In this document: piece by piece, positions 6,611-14,277 of the stretch
Numbering within the stretch: position 1 is the stretch's first letter
Layout: the number at the start of each line of letters is the position of its first letter
Assembly (NCBI GenBank): GCA_001560915.1
Contig: CP014214.1
Location: 186,001 to 250,000 of the forward strand
DNA: 64,000 nt
Source of the DNA: a methanogenic archaeon ISO4-H5
GTDB lineage: Archaea > Thermoplasmatota > Thermoplasmata > Methanomassiliicoccales > Methanomethylophilaceae
Reading direction: 5' to 3'
The notes under the pieces: generated by a model
The model's database searches: none
What the model was told of the DNA's origin: nothing
The model's input: only the letters and a program-made list of their open reading frames with translations
Position numbers and translations under genes: made by a program

Positions 6611-6870
6611 TTTATCTCTAAAATTCTGATTGTTGGCTCTTCTGTGGTTCAAATCCATTTAGCATTACAGTCTATGTGATCATCCGCTCGAAAAAGGAGA
6701 TGTCTATATTGCATAGATAATAGTACATTGTCCTGATAAGACCCGTAGGATTGGTCACCATAGGTAGGCCCTTAGCGCCTACGGGCGACGGATTCTTTTC
6801 TATATACAACCACGTAACAAAAAAGGAATATCTTTAAATTAAGGGATCAATAATCAATTATTGTGATAAG
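6611..6870. other. Non-coding stretch after tRNA-Pro with tRNA-like fragment and hairpins
   Basis: No gene is seen. GGTTCAAATCC at 6646-6656 repeats the T arm of the adjacent tRNA exactly, 60 bases downstream. At 6742-6785 two competing stems can form: CCCGTAGG (6742-6749) with CCTACGGG (6778-6785), or GTAGGC (6764-6769) with GCCTAC (6777-6782). AT-rich sequence at about 6826-6860 probably contains the promoter of the next gene. Confidence 0.5.
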
Positions 6871-7065
6871 ATGAGCATAGAGTCCGACTACTTCATGAGA
6901 ATGGATTCAAGCCCCTACAAAGGCGAATGGATTGCTATACACGGTGAGTCCGTGGTTGCACATTCTAAATCACTCAAGGAAGTCCATAAGCAGGCCTGTG
7001 CTCAGTATAACATGTCTTCTTTACTCTTCGTCCCGGTATTGGGCGATGAGACCTATCTCCTGTGA
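6871..7065 (+). CDS. DUF5678-type small protein
   Basis: A 64-residue protein with the signature of the archaeal DUF5678 family: YKGEWIAIHGESVVAHS in the middle, then a helix (LKEVHKQACAQY) and a short strand ending FVPVLGDE. The function of the family is unknown. Its TGA is four bases before the ATG of a retropepsin-like protease gene, a pairing that suggests one functional unit, perhaps a substrate or partner of the protease. It lies in an AT-richer accessory segment between two tRNA-Pro genes. Confidence 0.7.
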   Translation: MSIESDYFMRMDSSPYKGEWIAIHGESVVAHSKSLKEVHKQACAQYNMSSLLFVPVLGDETYLL

Positions 7066-7069
7066 TTCC

Positions 7070-7501
7070 ATGACATTGAATTACAGGTATCATCAGATAA
7101 GCACCAAGGGACGTCCGATGAGGAGGCCGATGATCGGTGTGTCGTTCTCCAACGGATCGAATGTGTTCAAAACCATGGCACTACTGGATTCGGGGGCCGA
7201 TGTCTCGGCAATCAGCAGTGATATCGCAGAACTAATTGGAATAGACACGGGCGGCCCCAGATCGGTCAGCCGTGGTGTTGCAGGAAAGGTGGAATCTGTC
7301 GAGAAGAGAATCAATATATCATTCGGTAAGGATCACGAGACGTATAAGTTCAACATCCCCGTCAAGATACTGTTCGTCGATGAATCGGACAGTCCGTCAT
7401 TCGTCCCGCTCTTAGGAAGAGATGGTTTCTTCAGTGAATTTAAGATCACTTTTGACGAGACCAATTCCAAGTTCTCTTTGAAAAGAAACGACAACCAGTG
7501 A
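7070..7501 (+). CDS. Retropepsin-like aspartyl protease
   Basis: The protein of 143 residues has a single pepsin-type half: ALLDSGADVSAIS carries the DSGA active-site motif found in retroviral and DUF-type prokaryotic aspartyl proteases, and PLLGRDGFF near the C-terminus matches the hydrophobic-Gly motif after the flap region. One catalytic Asp per chain means it should act as a homodimer. No membrane segment is present. The start is ATG 7070, four bases after the DUF5678 gene; upstream in-frame codons overlap that gene and look like read-back. The substrate is unknown. Confidence 0.78.
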   Translation: MTLNYRYHQISTKGRPMRRPMIGVSFSNGSNVFKTMALLDSGADVSAISSDIAELIGIDTGGPRSVSRGVAGKVESVEKRINISFGKDHETYKFNIPVKILFVDESDSPSFVPLLGRDGFFSEFKITFDETNSKFSLKRNDNQ

Positions 7502-7750
7502 ACCTGAACACATTCTTCTTTTACGGAAGAACGCCATTGATTAGGATGGATTTGACCAATTTCAATGCCCTGTTTTTAGGGGTCATTGACTTTTATTTTC
7601 CCGATCTGGCCTATCTTGGTCCAGATTCGAGGGGGCTCACCACCTTTTATTTTTCTACAGTGTTCTGGCACATGTATTTGATTCGGATTCTGAAGCATAC
7701 GCAGGGAATCCCGCCCGCAGGATATCCTGATCCTGCGCTATGGTTTTCTA
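7502..7750. other. Non-coding stretch with tRNA 3'-end copy
   Basis: No convincing gene is seen. An ORF can be read through it but is rich in Phe/Tyr, lacks family features and overlaps the next gene in another frame. It contains the degenerate tRNA-Pro 3' end (7618-7642) and an inverted repeat GCAGGAT (7717-7723) / ATCCTGC (7730-7736) just before the membrane-protein gene. Confidence 0.5.
7618..7642 (+). repeat. Degenerate copy of the tRNA-Pro(GGG) 3' end, possible att site
   Basis: These 25 bases match the tRNA 3' end at 6586-6610 at 21 positions, including the encoded CCA, and all four differences are transitions. The sequence before it does not resemble the rest of the tRNA, so only the 3' end is duplicated. 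Such partial copies are typical of tRNA-targeted integration. No integrase is present in between. Confidence 0.6.
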
Positions 7751-8434
7751 GTGGTTTACGATATTACCATGATGGTTTTGTCGGCAATCTGGGACAGACT
7801 CGACAGGGATCTTGTCATCCAAGAGGCGATGTACGGGTGCATAATGGCACTCACGCTCATGCTCACCGCCTACATTGGGATAATCCAGTATTCCGACCGT
7901 ATGCACCTTATCTATGCAATTCTCGGTATGGATGTGATATGGGCAATCATCGACATGTACATTTTCTACAGAGGAGACCTCATGTCGAGGAGGCGTTCCA
8001 TCCAACTTTATTGGGACATTCAGAACTGTTCCGACCGCGAGGCCAAGAAGAAAGCCCTCGATCCAGAGTTCTACGGTACGGTTTTCCAGGTCATCAGCAG
8101 CGAAGATCAGGATAAGATGAAAGATGTGTTCCTGGATGCCAAATTCGCAGGAAACGAGAACTTCCAAAAGACCAACAGACATTATCTATTCAATGCGGCG
8201 ACGACCTTCGTGTTCGCAGCCGTACCTGCAATCCCTCCGGTGTTGTGTCTCCAGTTCATCGACAAATTCTCTGTAGCGATCCTGAACGCGAGCGTCATAT
8301 CCTGTGTGCTCATATTCTTCGTCGGATACTTCATGGCACCTGGAGACAGTCTGAAATCCCGTCTGGCGACCGGTTTAACGACCGCAGGAATCAGTCTGTT
8401 CTTCACGGTCATCTGCGCATACTTCGGCGGATGA
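7751..8434 (+). CDS. Multi-pass membrane protein, VIT1/CCC1-like layout
   Basis: A 227-residue protein starting at GTG 7751; ATG 7769 or 7772 are alternatives. It has two membrane segments near the N-terminus (about 28-47 and 54-72), a charged cytoplasmic domain of about 75 residues (RRRSIQLYWDIQN to HYLF), and three C-terminal segments (about 146-165, 175-192 and 203-225). Two plus three helices around a soluble loop recall VIT1/CCC1 iron/manganese transporters, but the conserved metal-site Glu/Met pattern is not evident, so the family is a guess. It precedes the nitroreductase gene by 29 bases, on the same strand. Confidence 0.6.
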   Translation: MVYDITMMVLSAIWDRLDRDLVIQEAMYGCIMALTLMLTAYIGIIQYSDRMHLIYAILGMDVIWAIIDMYIFYRGDLMSRRRSIQLYWDIQNCSDREAKKKALDPEFYGTVFQVISSEDQDKMKDVFLDAKFAGNENFQKTNRHYLFNAATTFVFAAVPAIPPVLCLQFIDKFSVAILNASVISCVLIFFVGYFMAPGDSLKSRLATGLTTAGISLFFTVICAYFGG

Positions 8435-8463
8435 GTTATCAACCCCGATTGCGTTGCAGTCTC

Positions 8464-8991
8464 ATGGATTTCGAACAGCTGAGCAAAGAGAGGCAGAGCT
8501 GCCGCTCCTACGACGCCGACAGGCCCGTGGAGGACGAGAAGATCGACAAACTGGTGGCTGCTGCCAAGATTGCACCGTCTGCCATGAATGCCCAGCCTTA
8601 CGACATATGGGTGGTACGTTCTCCCGCCAAGGTACAGGCGATAAAGGACGCCAAATCGAGTTTCAACGGTTTCACGGACAACGTGAACACTTTCATCGTA
8701 TTCACCGATGCACCCTACACCAATCCCAAACTGGAAGGTCTCGCCGAGGATATGCAGATCGATTACCGTACGCAGGATATCGGGGAATCCATTGCCTATC
8801 TTACACTTCAAGCGAAGGATCTGGGTCTAGATACCTGCATCCTCGGGGGATTCAGGATCGACCAGGTCAAGAAAGCTCTCGGAACGGATGCCCACATCCA
8901 GATAATCGTCGCGGTGGGTTACGCTACCGAAGGATACAAAGTCCGTAATAAAGTCCGCAAAGCAGATTCAGAGAATGTGCACTTCATCTGA
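8464..8991 (+). CDS. Nitroreductase-family flavoprotein
   Basis: The 175-residue protein is an FMN-dependent nitroreductase-like enzyme. Family marks are the N-terminal RQSCRSYDADRPV (FMN phosphate-binding Arg/Ser), KIAPSAMNAQPYDIWVV (the APSAxNxQPW-type motif) and LGLDTCILGGF near the C-terminus. The start is ATG 8464; a longer ORF upstream overlaps the preceding gene and is not needed. Substrates of this family are broad (quinones, nitro compounds, flavins), so no reaction is assigned. The C-terminal GYATEGYKVRNKVRK is the usual ending. Confidence 0.85.
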   Translation: MDFEQLSKERQSCRSYDADRPVEDEKIDKLVAAAKIAPSAMNAQPYDIWVVRSPAKVQAIKDAKSSFNGFTDNVNTFIVFTDAPYTNPKLEGLAEDMQIDYRTQDIGESIAYLTLQAKDLGLDTCILGGFRIDQVKKALGTDAHIQIIVAVGYATEGYKVRNKVRKADSENVHFI

Positions 8992-8997
8992 GGAAGC

Positions 8998-9073
8998 TGG
9001 TGGGCCTGTCCGGATTTGAACCGGAGTCAATGGCTCCCAAAGCCACAAGTATACCAAGCTAGCCCACAGGCCC
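8998..9073 (-). tRNA. tRNA-Pro (anticodon UGG)
   Basis: On the minus strand the acceptor GGGCCTG (9073-9067) pairs with CAGGCCC, followed by A73 and an encoded CCA at 9000-8998. The anticodon loop TTTGGGA (9041-9035) gives anticodon TGG, and the T arm is CCGGTTCAAATCCGG. It lies 2.4 kb from tRNA-Pro(GGG) in the opposite direction, so two proline isoacceptors bracket the accessory segment. Confidence 0.95.
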
Positions 9074-9108
9074 ACAATCAGGATTAATCTCCGTAACTAT
9101 ATCAAAGT

Positions 9109-9666
9109 TCAGATGAGCTTTCTGGCTTTGAGCTCGTCGATGAGCAGTTTGGTGGCGTTGCCGCGGTGGGAGATGGCGTTCTTCTCCTCCACGGGGATCT
9201 CCGCGAAGGACCTGTCGCCGTCGGGGGTGAAGATGGGATCGTATCCGAATCCTCCGTCTCCTTTCTCCTCGAAGAGGATGTATCCGGGGCATGTGCCAGT
9301 AACGATGATTCTTTCCTCTCCGATCATGCAGCCGATGCAGCATTTGAAGACGGCGGTACGGTCTTCCACCCCTTCCATGAGCTTCAGGATACCCTTGTTC
9401 CCGACGGTTTTCTGACCGTAGGCGGAATAGACTCCGGGGAAGCCTTTCAGGGCGTTGACGAAGAGTCCCGAGTCGTCGATCATGAAATCCCTGAGACCAT
9501 CCCTGTAGAGTTCCTTCATACCCTTGTCGACGACCTCTTCGAGGTAGGCGGTCTGGACCTCGTCATATTCCCTGTTCACGTGGACCATCTCCACGCCGAA
9601 GTCGGAGAACTCTGCCTGGTATTCCTTGACCTTTCCGGGATTGTGGGTGACGACGTTGAGCTTCAT
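9109..9666 (-). CDS. rdgB: XTP/dITP diphosphatase (Ham1/RdgB family)
   Basis: This 185-residue enzyme hydrolyses ITP, dITP and XTP to monophosphates and so keeps deaminated purines out of nucleic acid. Family motifs are VVTHNPGKVKE at the N-terminus (substrate loop), FMIDDSGLFVNALKGFPGVYSA, and the C-terminal GDGGFGYDPIF and SHRGNA. The length is normal. Its ATG overlaps the stop of bud32 (ATGA, 9663-9666), so bud32 and rdgB form an operon, a pairing known in other archaea. Confidence 0.94.
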   Translation of the reverse strand: MKLNVVTHNPGKVKEYQAEFSDFGVEMVHVNREYDEVQTAYLEEVVDKGMKELYRDGLRDFMIDDSGLFVNALKGFPGVYSAYGQKTVGNKGILKLMEGVEDRTAVFKCCIGCMIGEERIIVTGTCPGYILFEEKGDGGFGYDPIFTPDGDRSFAEIPVEEKNAISHRGNATKLLIDELKARKLI

Positions 9667-10283
9667 GTGTATCTTCCTCTGTCTTTGATCTCCTGGACCT
9701 TATCCAGGACTTCCTGCGCACCGGTCTTCTCCTGACAGTACGCCTCGGTGATATATTCGTAAGCGTCCTTGATGTCAGGATGCGCCGAAGTGAAACCCCT
9801 CTCGAGCAGGCGCAGGTCTACGCCCATATCCTCCACGCCGATGAGCGAGGCACCCATGGAGAAGTCGATGATGCACAGTTCGCCTGCGGGGGTAAGTATC
9901 ATGTTCGAAGTGGTCAGATCACCGTGACAGATCTTCGAATTGTGGAGTCTGGCTATGTTGGTTCCGATGAGTCTGCAGATCCTTTCTGCCTCTTCAGGAT
10001 GTTCGTCGAGGTACTTCTTGACGGTGACTCCTTTCACGCGTTCCATGGTGATACTGCACTCCACCGTGTCGATATCGTAGATGATCGGCGTGCGTATGCC
10101 TGCGGCACGGGCCTCGCGGATGAGCCTTGCTTCTGAGCGGATGCGTTGGGTACGGATCCTCCTATCCAATTCGGGGACGCGGTACCCTTTGGGGGTGCGC
10201 ACTTTGGTGACGGCATCTCTGCCCAGATACGTGGAGAGGTAAACGCTTCCCTCCGCTCCTTTGGCTATCGCGGCGCCGTCCAT
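9663..10283 (-). CDS. bud32: KEOPS complex kinase/ATPase Bud32
   Basis: Bud32 is the small atypical kinase of the KEOPS complex, which makes N6-threonylcarbamoyladenosine in tRNA with Kae1. Motifs seen are KGAEGSVY (nucleotide loop), AVTKVR (catalytic Lys), HGDLTTSNMI (catalytic loop) and IDFSMG (DFG position). The length of about 206 residues fits a stand-alone Bud32, and kae1 is not in this window. I start at ATG 10283, about 25 bases behind a TATA-like TACTATTTTT; a GTG two codons earlier is the alternative. It diverges from radB across a short shared promoter region. Confidence 0.92.
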   Translation of the reverse strand: MDGAAIAKGAEGSVYLSTYLGRDAVTKVRTPKGYRVPELDRRIRTQRIRSEARLIREARAAGIRTPIIYDIDTVECSITMERVKGVTVKKYLDEHPEEAERICRLIGTNIARLHNSKICHGDLTTSNMILTPAGELCIIDFSMGASLIGVEDMGVDLRLLERGFTSAHPDIKDAYEYITEAYCQEKTGAQEVLDKVQEIKDRGRYT

Positions 10284-10345
10284 GGCCACGCATATGTGTC
10301 CCGACTAAAAATAGTATTATCAACGGACGTGGCATAACCCTTAAC

Positions 10346-11002
10346 GTGAACCGTATCCCGCTCGGCTGCAAATACGTTGATGCCCTCCTCGGAGGAGGGA
10401 TCGAAGCAGGCAGCGTCACGCTTTTCTACGGAGAGGCGGGGTGTGGGAAGTCCAACATCTGCATGCAGATGGCCCGCAACATCATCCAGAGCGGGAAGAA
10501 GGTGGCCTATGTGGACACCGAGGGTCTGTCCTACGAGCGTATCATGCAGATCTTCAAGGATGAGTCCCTGGTCAAGGATCTTCTGATCTTCCAGGTGCAC
10601 AGTTTCACAGAGCAGTCCAACCGTGTCGACCAGATTGCGAAGATTGCTAAGACCGGAGTTCTGGGTCTTATCGTCGTGGACTCGATGACGATGTTCTACC
10701 GTCTCAATTACGACAACATGGAGATGAGGAACGACTTCATCAGGCAGACCGAGGTGCTTCTCAATCTGGCCCGCGATTACGAGGTCCCTATTCTCATCAC
10801 CTCGCAGGTGTACACCAATATCACCACAGGCGCCATAGAATTCCTGGGCGGACATGCCATGCATCATAATGCCAAGACCATCATCCGTCTCGACATGCGC
10901 GGCAACGGTCTCCGCAACGCCGTGATAATAAAACACCGCAGCCTCCCCGAGGGAAGGTCTGCGATGTTCCGGATCACCGCCGACGGGGTCGGTGACCCGT
11001 AA
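10346..11002 (+). CDS. radB: DNA repair and recombination protein RadB
   Basis: RadB is the archaeal RecA/RadA paralogue that assists homologous recombination. The 218-residue protein consists of the ATPase core only: Walker A GEAGCGKSN (about 29-37), VAYVDTEG, and Walker B-type LGLIVVDSMT, with the QVYTN segment further on. No helix-hairpin-helix N-terminal domain is present, which separates RadB from RadA. Translation starts at GTG 10346, as no ATG is available near the conserved RIPLG start. Confidence 0.93.
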   Translation: MNRIPLGCKYVDALLGGGIEAGSVTLFYGEAGCGKSNICMQMARNIIQSGKKVAYVDTEGLSYERIMQIFKDESLVKDLLIFQVHSFTEQSNRVDQIAKIAKTGVLGLIVVDSMTMFYRLNYDNMEMRNDFIRQTEVLLNLARDYEVPILITSQVYTNITTGAIEFLGGHAMHHNAKTIIRLDMRGNGLRNAVIIKHRSLPEGRSAMFRITADGVGDP

Positions 11003-11020
11003 GTGGTTTTTTCTTGACTT

Positions 11021-12004
11021 TCAGACGTCCCTGTTGATGGCGTAATCCGCAAGTGCCAGCATGAACTCCTTGTCCTCGCTCTCGGGGAGGATGGAGAGGT
11101 ATGCCTTGGCGGATGCGATCTTGTCCTCGGCGGCCTTCTTGTTGTAGTCGATGGCACCGATGTCCTTCATGATCTGCATTCCCTCGCGGACCTCTTCCTC
11201 GGTGGCGTCCATGTTGCCGAGGATGGATTTGAACTTGGCGAGCTTGGCTTCGTCCTTGAGGTGCTCCAGGGTGTAGGTGACCATGAGAGTGCACTTTCCC
11301 TTGCGGAGGTCGTTTCCGACGGACTTACCGGTTTTGGAGGAATCTCCTGCGATACCGAGGTAGTCGTCGAACATCTGGAATCCGAGTCCCATGTCGAGTG
11401 CGTATTTGTTGATAGCCTCTACGACCTCGGGTTTGGCGTTTCCGCAGAGTGCTCCTCCCGCAGCGGCCGCTGCGAACAGCACGCTGGTCTTCAGGAAGAT
11501 GGTCTCGGTGTACCTGGCCTCAGAGACAAGTTGGTGCTCGTTCTCGATGTCGAACTGCTGGCCCCTTGCAAGGTCCCAGACAGCCTTGGAGACGAACTGG
11601 AGGATGCCCCTCATGTTGTCGCTGGGGATGTCCAGGTCTGCGATGATCTGATAGGCTTTGGCGAAGAGGGCGTCACCGGCCAGGATGGCAGTGGGCATGT
11701 CGTATCCGACGTGGATGGTCTTCATTCCCCTCCTCATCTCGTCCCCGTCCATGTAGTCGTCGTGGATCAGGGTGAAGTTGTGGATGTACTCGATGGCGAC
11801 AGCCAGGGGGACGGCCTTGGATTTGTCCCCTCCGACCGCACCGCAGGCGGCCATGACGATGGCGGGTCTCATCCTCTTTCCTCCGGCGTACGGGTACTGC
11901 CTGGAGGCCTCGATGAGCCTCATGGGCTCCTCATCGGGGATGTAGTGTTTGATAGCGGAGTCGAGCTCTGCGGAAGTCTTCTTCAGATACTGTTTTGCGT
12001 CCAT
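11021..12004 (-). CDS. idsA: Geranylgeranyl/polyprenyl diphosphate synthase
   Basis: This enzyme condenses IPP with allylic diphosphates to make the C15-C20 precursors of archaeal ether lipids. The 327-residue protein has GGKRMRP for IPP binding, the first Asp-rich motif in IHDDYMDGD, and the second in FQMFDDYLG. The start is ATG 12004, with a strong GGAGGGATTGAA in front; six more codons upstream would overlap further with IDI-2. It is the last gene of the ipk-fni-idsA operon and overlaps the end of fni by 22 bases. Confidence 0.93.
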   Translation of the reverse strand: MDAKQYLKKTSAELDSAIKHYIPDEEPMRLIEASRQYPYAGGKRMRPAIVMAACGAVGGDKSKAVPLAVAIEYIHNFTLIHDDYMDGDEMRRGMKTIHVGYDMPTAILAGDALFAKAYQIIADLDIPSDNMRGILQFVSKAVWDLARGQQFDIENEHQLVSEARYTETIFLKTSVLFAAAAAGGALCGNAKPEVVEAINKYALDMGLGFQMFDDYLGIAGDSSKTGKSVGNDLRKGKCTLMVTYTLEHLKDEAKLAKFKSILGNMDATEEEVREGMQIMKDIGAIDYNKKAAEDKIASAKAYLSILPESEDKEFMLALADYAINRDV

Positions 12005-13065
12005 TTCAATCCCTCCAACCATTCTCTGGTTTCGCCAAGGACCACATACCTCGCCTTGGAGAGCTGTTCGATGTTGGCGGAACCGGTGAGCATCATGGCT
12101 ACCTTGAGTTCCTCCTTGATCAAGAGAAGTTTGTTCTTCACCGCTTCGGCGGATTCCGTGGCCTCCTTCAGGACGGCCTTGGCAGCGCCGGCGGCGGTGG
12201 CACCCATGGCGATGGCGGCGGCCACATGGGCACCGTCGAGTATGCCTCCGGATGCGATGAGCGGTAGTTTGCCTGCTTTTGCTTCCTGCAGGGCGACAGG
12301 TGCGGGTATTCCCCAGTCGAAGAAGGTGTTGCCGATCTCGGCGTGCATGTCGTCACCCTGGTCCTCCGCACGGTACATCTCCACGGCGGAGAAGCTGGTT
12401 CCTCCCATGCCCGCGACGTCGATTCCCTGGACTCCGATGCCCTTGAGTCTCTCGGCGGTGAAAGCATCGATGCCGGCACCCGTCTCCTTGACGATGATGG
12501 GGTACTGCCTCGCCAGGTCGCGGATGGCGTCCCTGACACCTTTTCCGTTGCAGTCGCCCTCGGGCTGCACGACCTCCTGGAGGAAGTTCAGGTGGATTGC
12601 GACATAATCTGCGTCGATGAGCTCCTTGGCCTGTCCCACCATCTCGGCGGAGAACATGTCCTTGCTTTTCTGTTTGACGAGCTGCGGTGCACCGACGTTG
12701 CCGATGACCAGGGGAACGTCGTAATCCTTGATGATGCTGTACGATTCCGGGTCAACTCCCGTGACACCGGCCCTTTCGCTGCCCACACCCATACCGATGC
12801 CCAGCTCTGCGCAGGCCTCGGCGATGTTGGCGTTGATCTTCTTCGCCCCGGAGAATCCGCCTGTGATGGCGGTGACGATGAACGGGAACTCCAGTTTCCT
12901 TCCGAGGACCTCGGCGGACATGTCGATCTCATCCATGTCGATCTCGGGCATTGCGTTGTGTACGAGCCTAACATCGTCCCAGTAGCAGTGGTCGGGAGCG
13001 ATCCTCTCCTCCACGCAGATCTTGATATGGTCGGCTTTCCTGCTTCTGATAGGTTCTCCTGTCAT
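11983..13065 (-). CDS. fni: Type 2 isopentenyl-diphosphate delta-isomerase
   Basis: This FMN- and NADPH-dependent TIM-barrel enzyme interconverts IPP and DMAPP. In the 360 residues one sees RKADHIKIC at the N-terminus, [48 protein letters not shown] and the phosphate-binding IASGGI near the C-terminus. Start ATG 13065 overlaps the ipk stop (ATGA) and has GGAGG upstream. It stands between ipk and idsA, so the operon covers the end of the archaeal mevalonate route through chain elongation. Confidence 0.95.
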   Translation of the reverse strand: MTGEPIRSRKADHIKICVEERIAPDHCYWDDVRLVHNAMPEIDMDEIDMSAEVLGRKLEFPFIVTAITGGFSGAKKINANIAEACAELGIGMGVGSERAGVTGVDPESYSIIKDYDVPLVIGNVGAPQLVKQKSKDMFSAEMVGQAKELIDADYVAIHLNFLQEVVQPEGDCNGKGVRDAIRDLARQYPIIVKETGAGIDAFTAERLKGIGVQGIDVAGMGGTSFSAVEMYRAEDQGDDMHAEIGNTFFDWGIPAPVALQEAKAGKLPLIASGGILDGAHVAAAIAMGATAAGAAKAVLKEATESAEAVKNKLLLIKEELKVAMMLTGSANIEQLSKARYVVLGETREWLEGLKWTQNSI

Positions 13066-13841
13066 TCCAGGCCTCCTTTTGCGATTGTGCATGTGACTGT
13101 CTCGCCCTTCAGCAGCGAGTACAGGCGGTTGGGGGCGTTGCCGTTGACCAGGTAGCATTTCCTGCTGCCGTCGGTCATGCGGAGCATGGCCTCCATCTTG
13201 TTGCGCACCCCACCTGTGACGTCATCCACGTTGGAATCGGTGGCGATACTCGCCATCTTCTCCTTGGTGACGGTGCCGATCATGCGTGCGGCCTTGTCTG
13301 TCTTGGGGTTGCGGTCGTAGAGTCCGTCGATGTCCGATACGAACACGACTTTCTCGGGATTGTACATCCAGCACAGGAGCTCCATAACCTGGTCGCCAGA
13401 AACTATGCAGAAACGGGTCTTCCTGTCGGTAATCACATCTCCGAACATGACAGGCATGATCCCGAGGTCGGTGAGCCTCCTGAGGGGCTCCTCGTTGTCG
13501 ACCACCAGTTTGCCTCCGTCCGCGACGAAACAGGATCCGATGGGCACCGATACGGCGGGGATATTCTTGGCGAGGAGTTCCTCCACGACCATGGAGCTGA
13601 GTTCCCTGGTGTCGCACATGACCCTTGCCATGGCGGGAATCTGGGAATCGTTCTCGTAACCCTTCTGAAGGTTGTATTGTTTGGAGACCACGTGTCCGAA
13701 AGAACCTGCTCCGTGGACGATGATGACCTCCTGTCCGGAGCGTTTGATTTCGTCAGCCAGTCTGGCGACGGTCTCCTTGTTGAATTTGCGATACTCGGCC
13801 TTGTCGGTAATTACGCTTCCGCCGAATTTTATGAGTATCAT
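13062..13841 (-). CDS. ipk: Isopentenyl phosphate kinase
   Basis: IPK phosphorylates isopentenyl phosphate to IPP, the last step of the archaeal mevalonate pathway variants. The 259-residue amino-acid-kinase fold has [11 protein letters not shown] at the N-terminus and VHGAGSFGH, in which H50 corresponds to the catalytic His of Thermoplasma [16 protein letters not shown] and [15 protein letters not shown] follow for nucleotide binding. It is the first gene of the operon; a TATATCATA-type TATA box lies at about 13862-13872, under 30 bases before the ATG, so the mRNA is nearly leaderless. Confidence 0.94.
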   Translation of the reverse strand: MILIKFGGSVITDKAEYRKFNKETVARLADEIKRSGQEVIIVHGAGSFGHVVSKQYNLQKGYENDSQIPAMARVMCDTRELSSMVVEELLAKNIPAVSVPIGSCFVADGGKLVVDNEEPLRRLTDLGIMPVMFGDVITDRKTRFCIVSGDQVMELLCWMYNPEKVVFVSDIDGLYDRNPKTDKAARMIGTVTKEKMASIATDSNVDDVTGGVRNKMEAMLRMTDGSRKCYLVNGNAPNRLYSLLKGETVTCTIAKGGLE

Positions 13842-14277
13842 CGTACGAACAATCGCGCGATATGATATAATAGTGCCGTCAACTCAATTCGTCAATCGAC
13901 GAACACAATTCACATGGATTTATGGCGAAGCCCACCAGAGAGAAGTGAAAAAGTGGTTGACAGCGTGGATGCTTTCCCGTGCACTTGCGCAACACAGTAC
14001 GCGACATCTACGCGGGAGGGCTTAACTGCCGGGTTCGAAATGGGACCGGGTGAACCCCTCCGCTATGGCCGTCAGACCAAAACATTGCAGACGTACATCC
14101 TATATAAACAATTCGGATGACTCCGAATTCCGGGGACAAACCGATTATAATCCGTTTTGGACGGGTTCTTAACAAATGTGAGATGAAATTGTTTTGTGAT
14201 AAACAATTGTCATTTTTCGAAGTTTCGAATCATGGTACTGTATTAAATAGTATAGCAAATTAGCCCACCTGTTTACT
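13842..14277. promoter_or_regulatory. Intergenic region with operator-like repeats before the efflux gene
   Basis: No gene is supported; short ORFs here lack family features. Near the left end is the ipk promoter. Near the right end, before the transporter, stand an inverted repeat AATTGTTT (14187-14194) / AAACAATT (14201-14208), and two TTCGAA hexamers two bases apart (14216-14229). An AT-rich TATA candidate ATTAAATAG lies at about 14241-14250, some 30 bases before the ATG. The repeats sit just upstream of the basal promoter, where an activator or repressor would bind. Confidence 0.45.

Noticed and set aside
7498-8115. A 205-residue ORF on the plus strand across the tRNA 3'-end copy
   Set aside because: It overlaps the membrane-protein gene in another frame, has low-complexity Phe/His/Arg composition, and runs through the att-like repeat.
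13914-14120. A 68-residue ORF between ipk and the efflux gene
   Set aside because: No family features and overlapped by other equally plausible short frames; the region looks regulatory.
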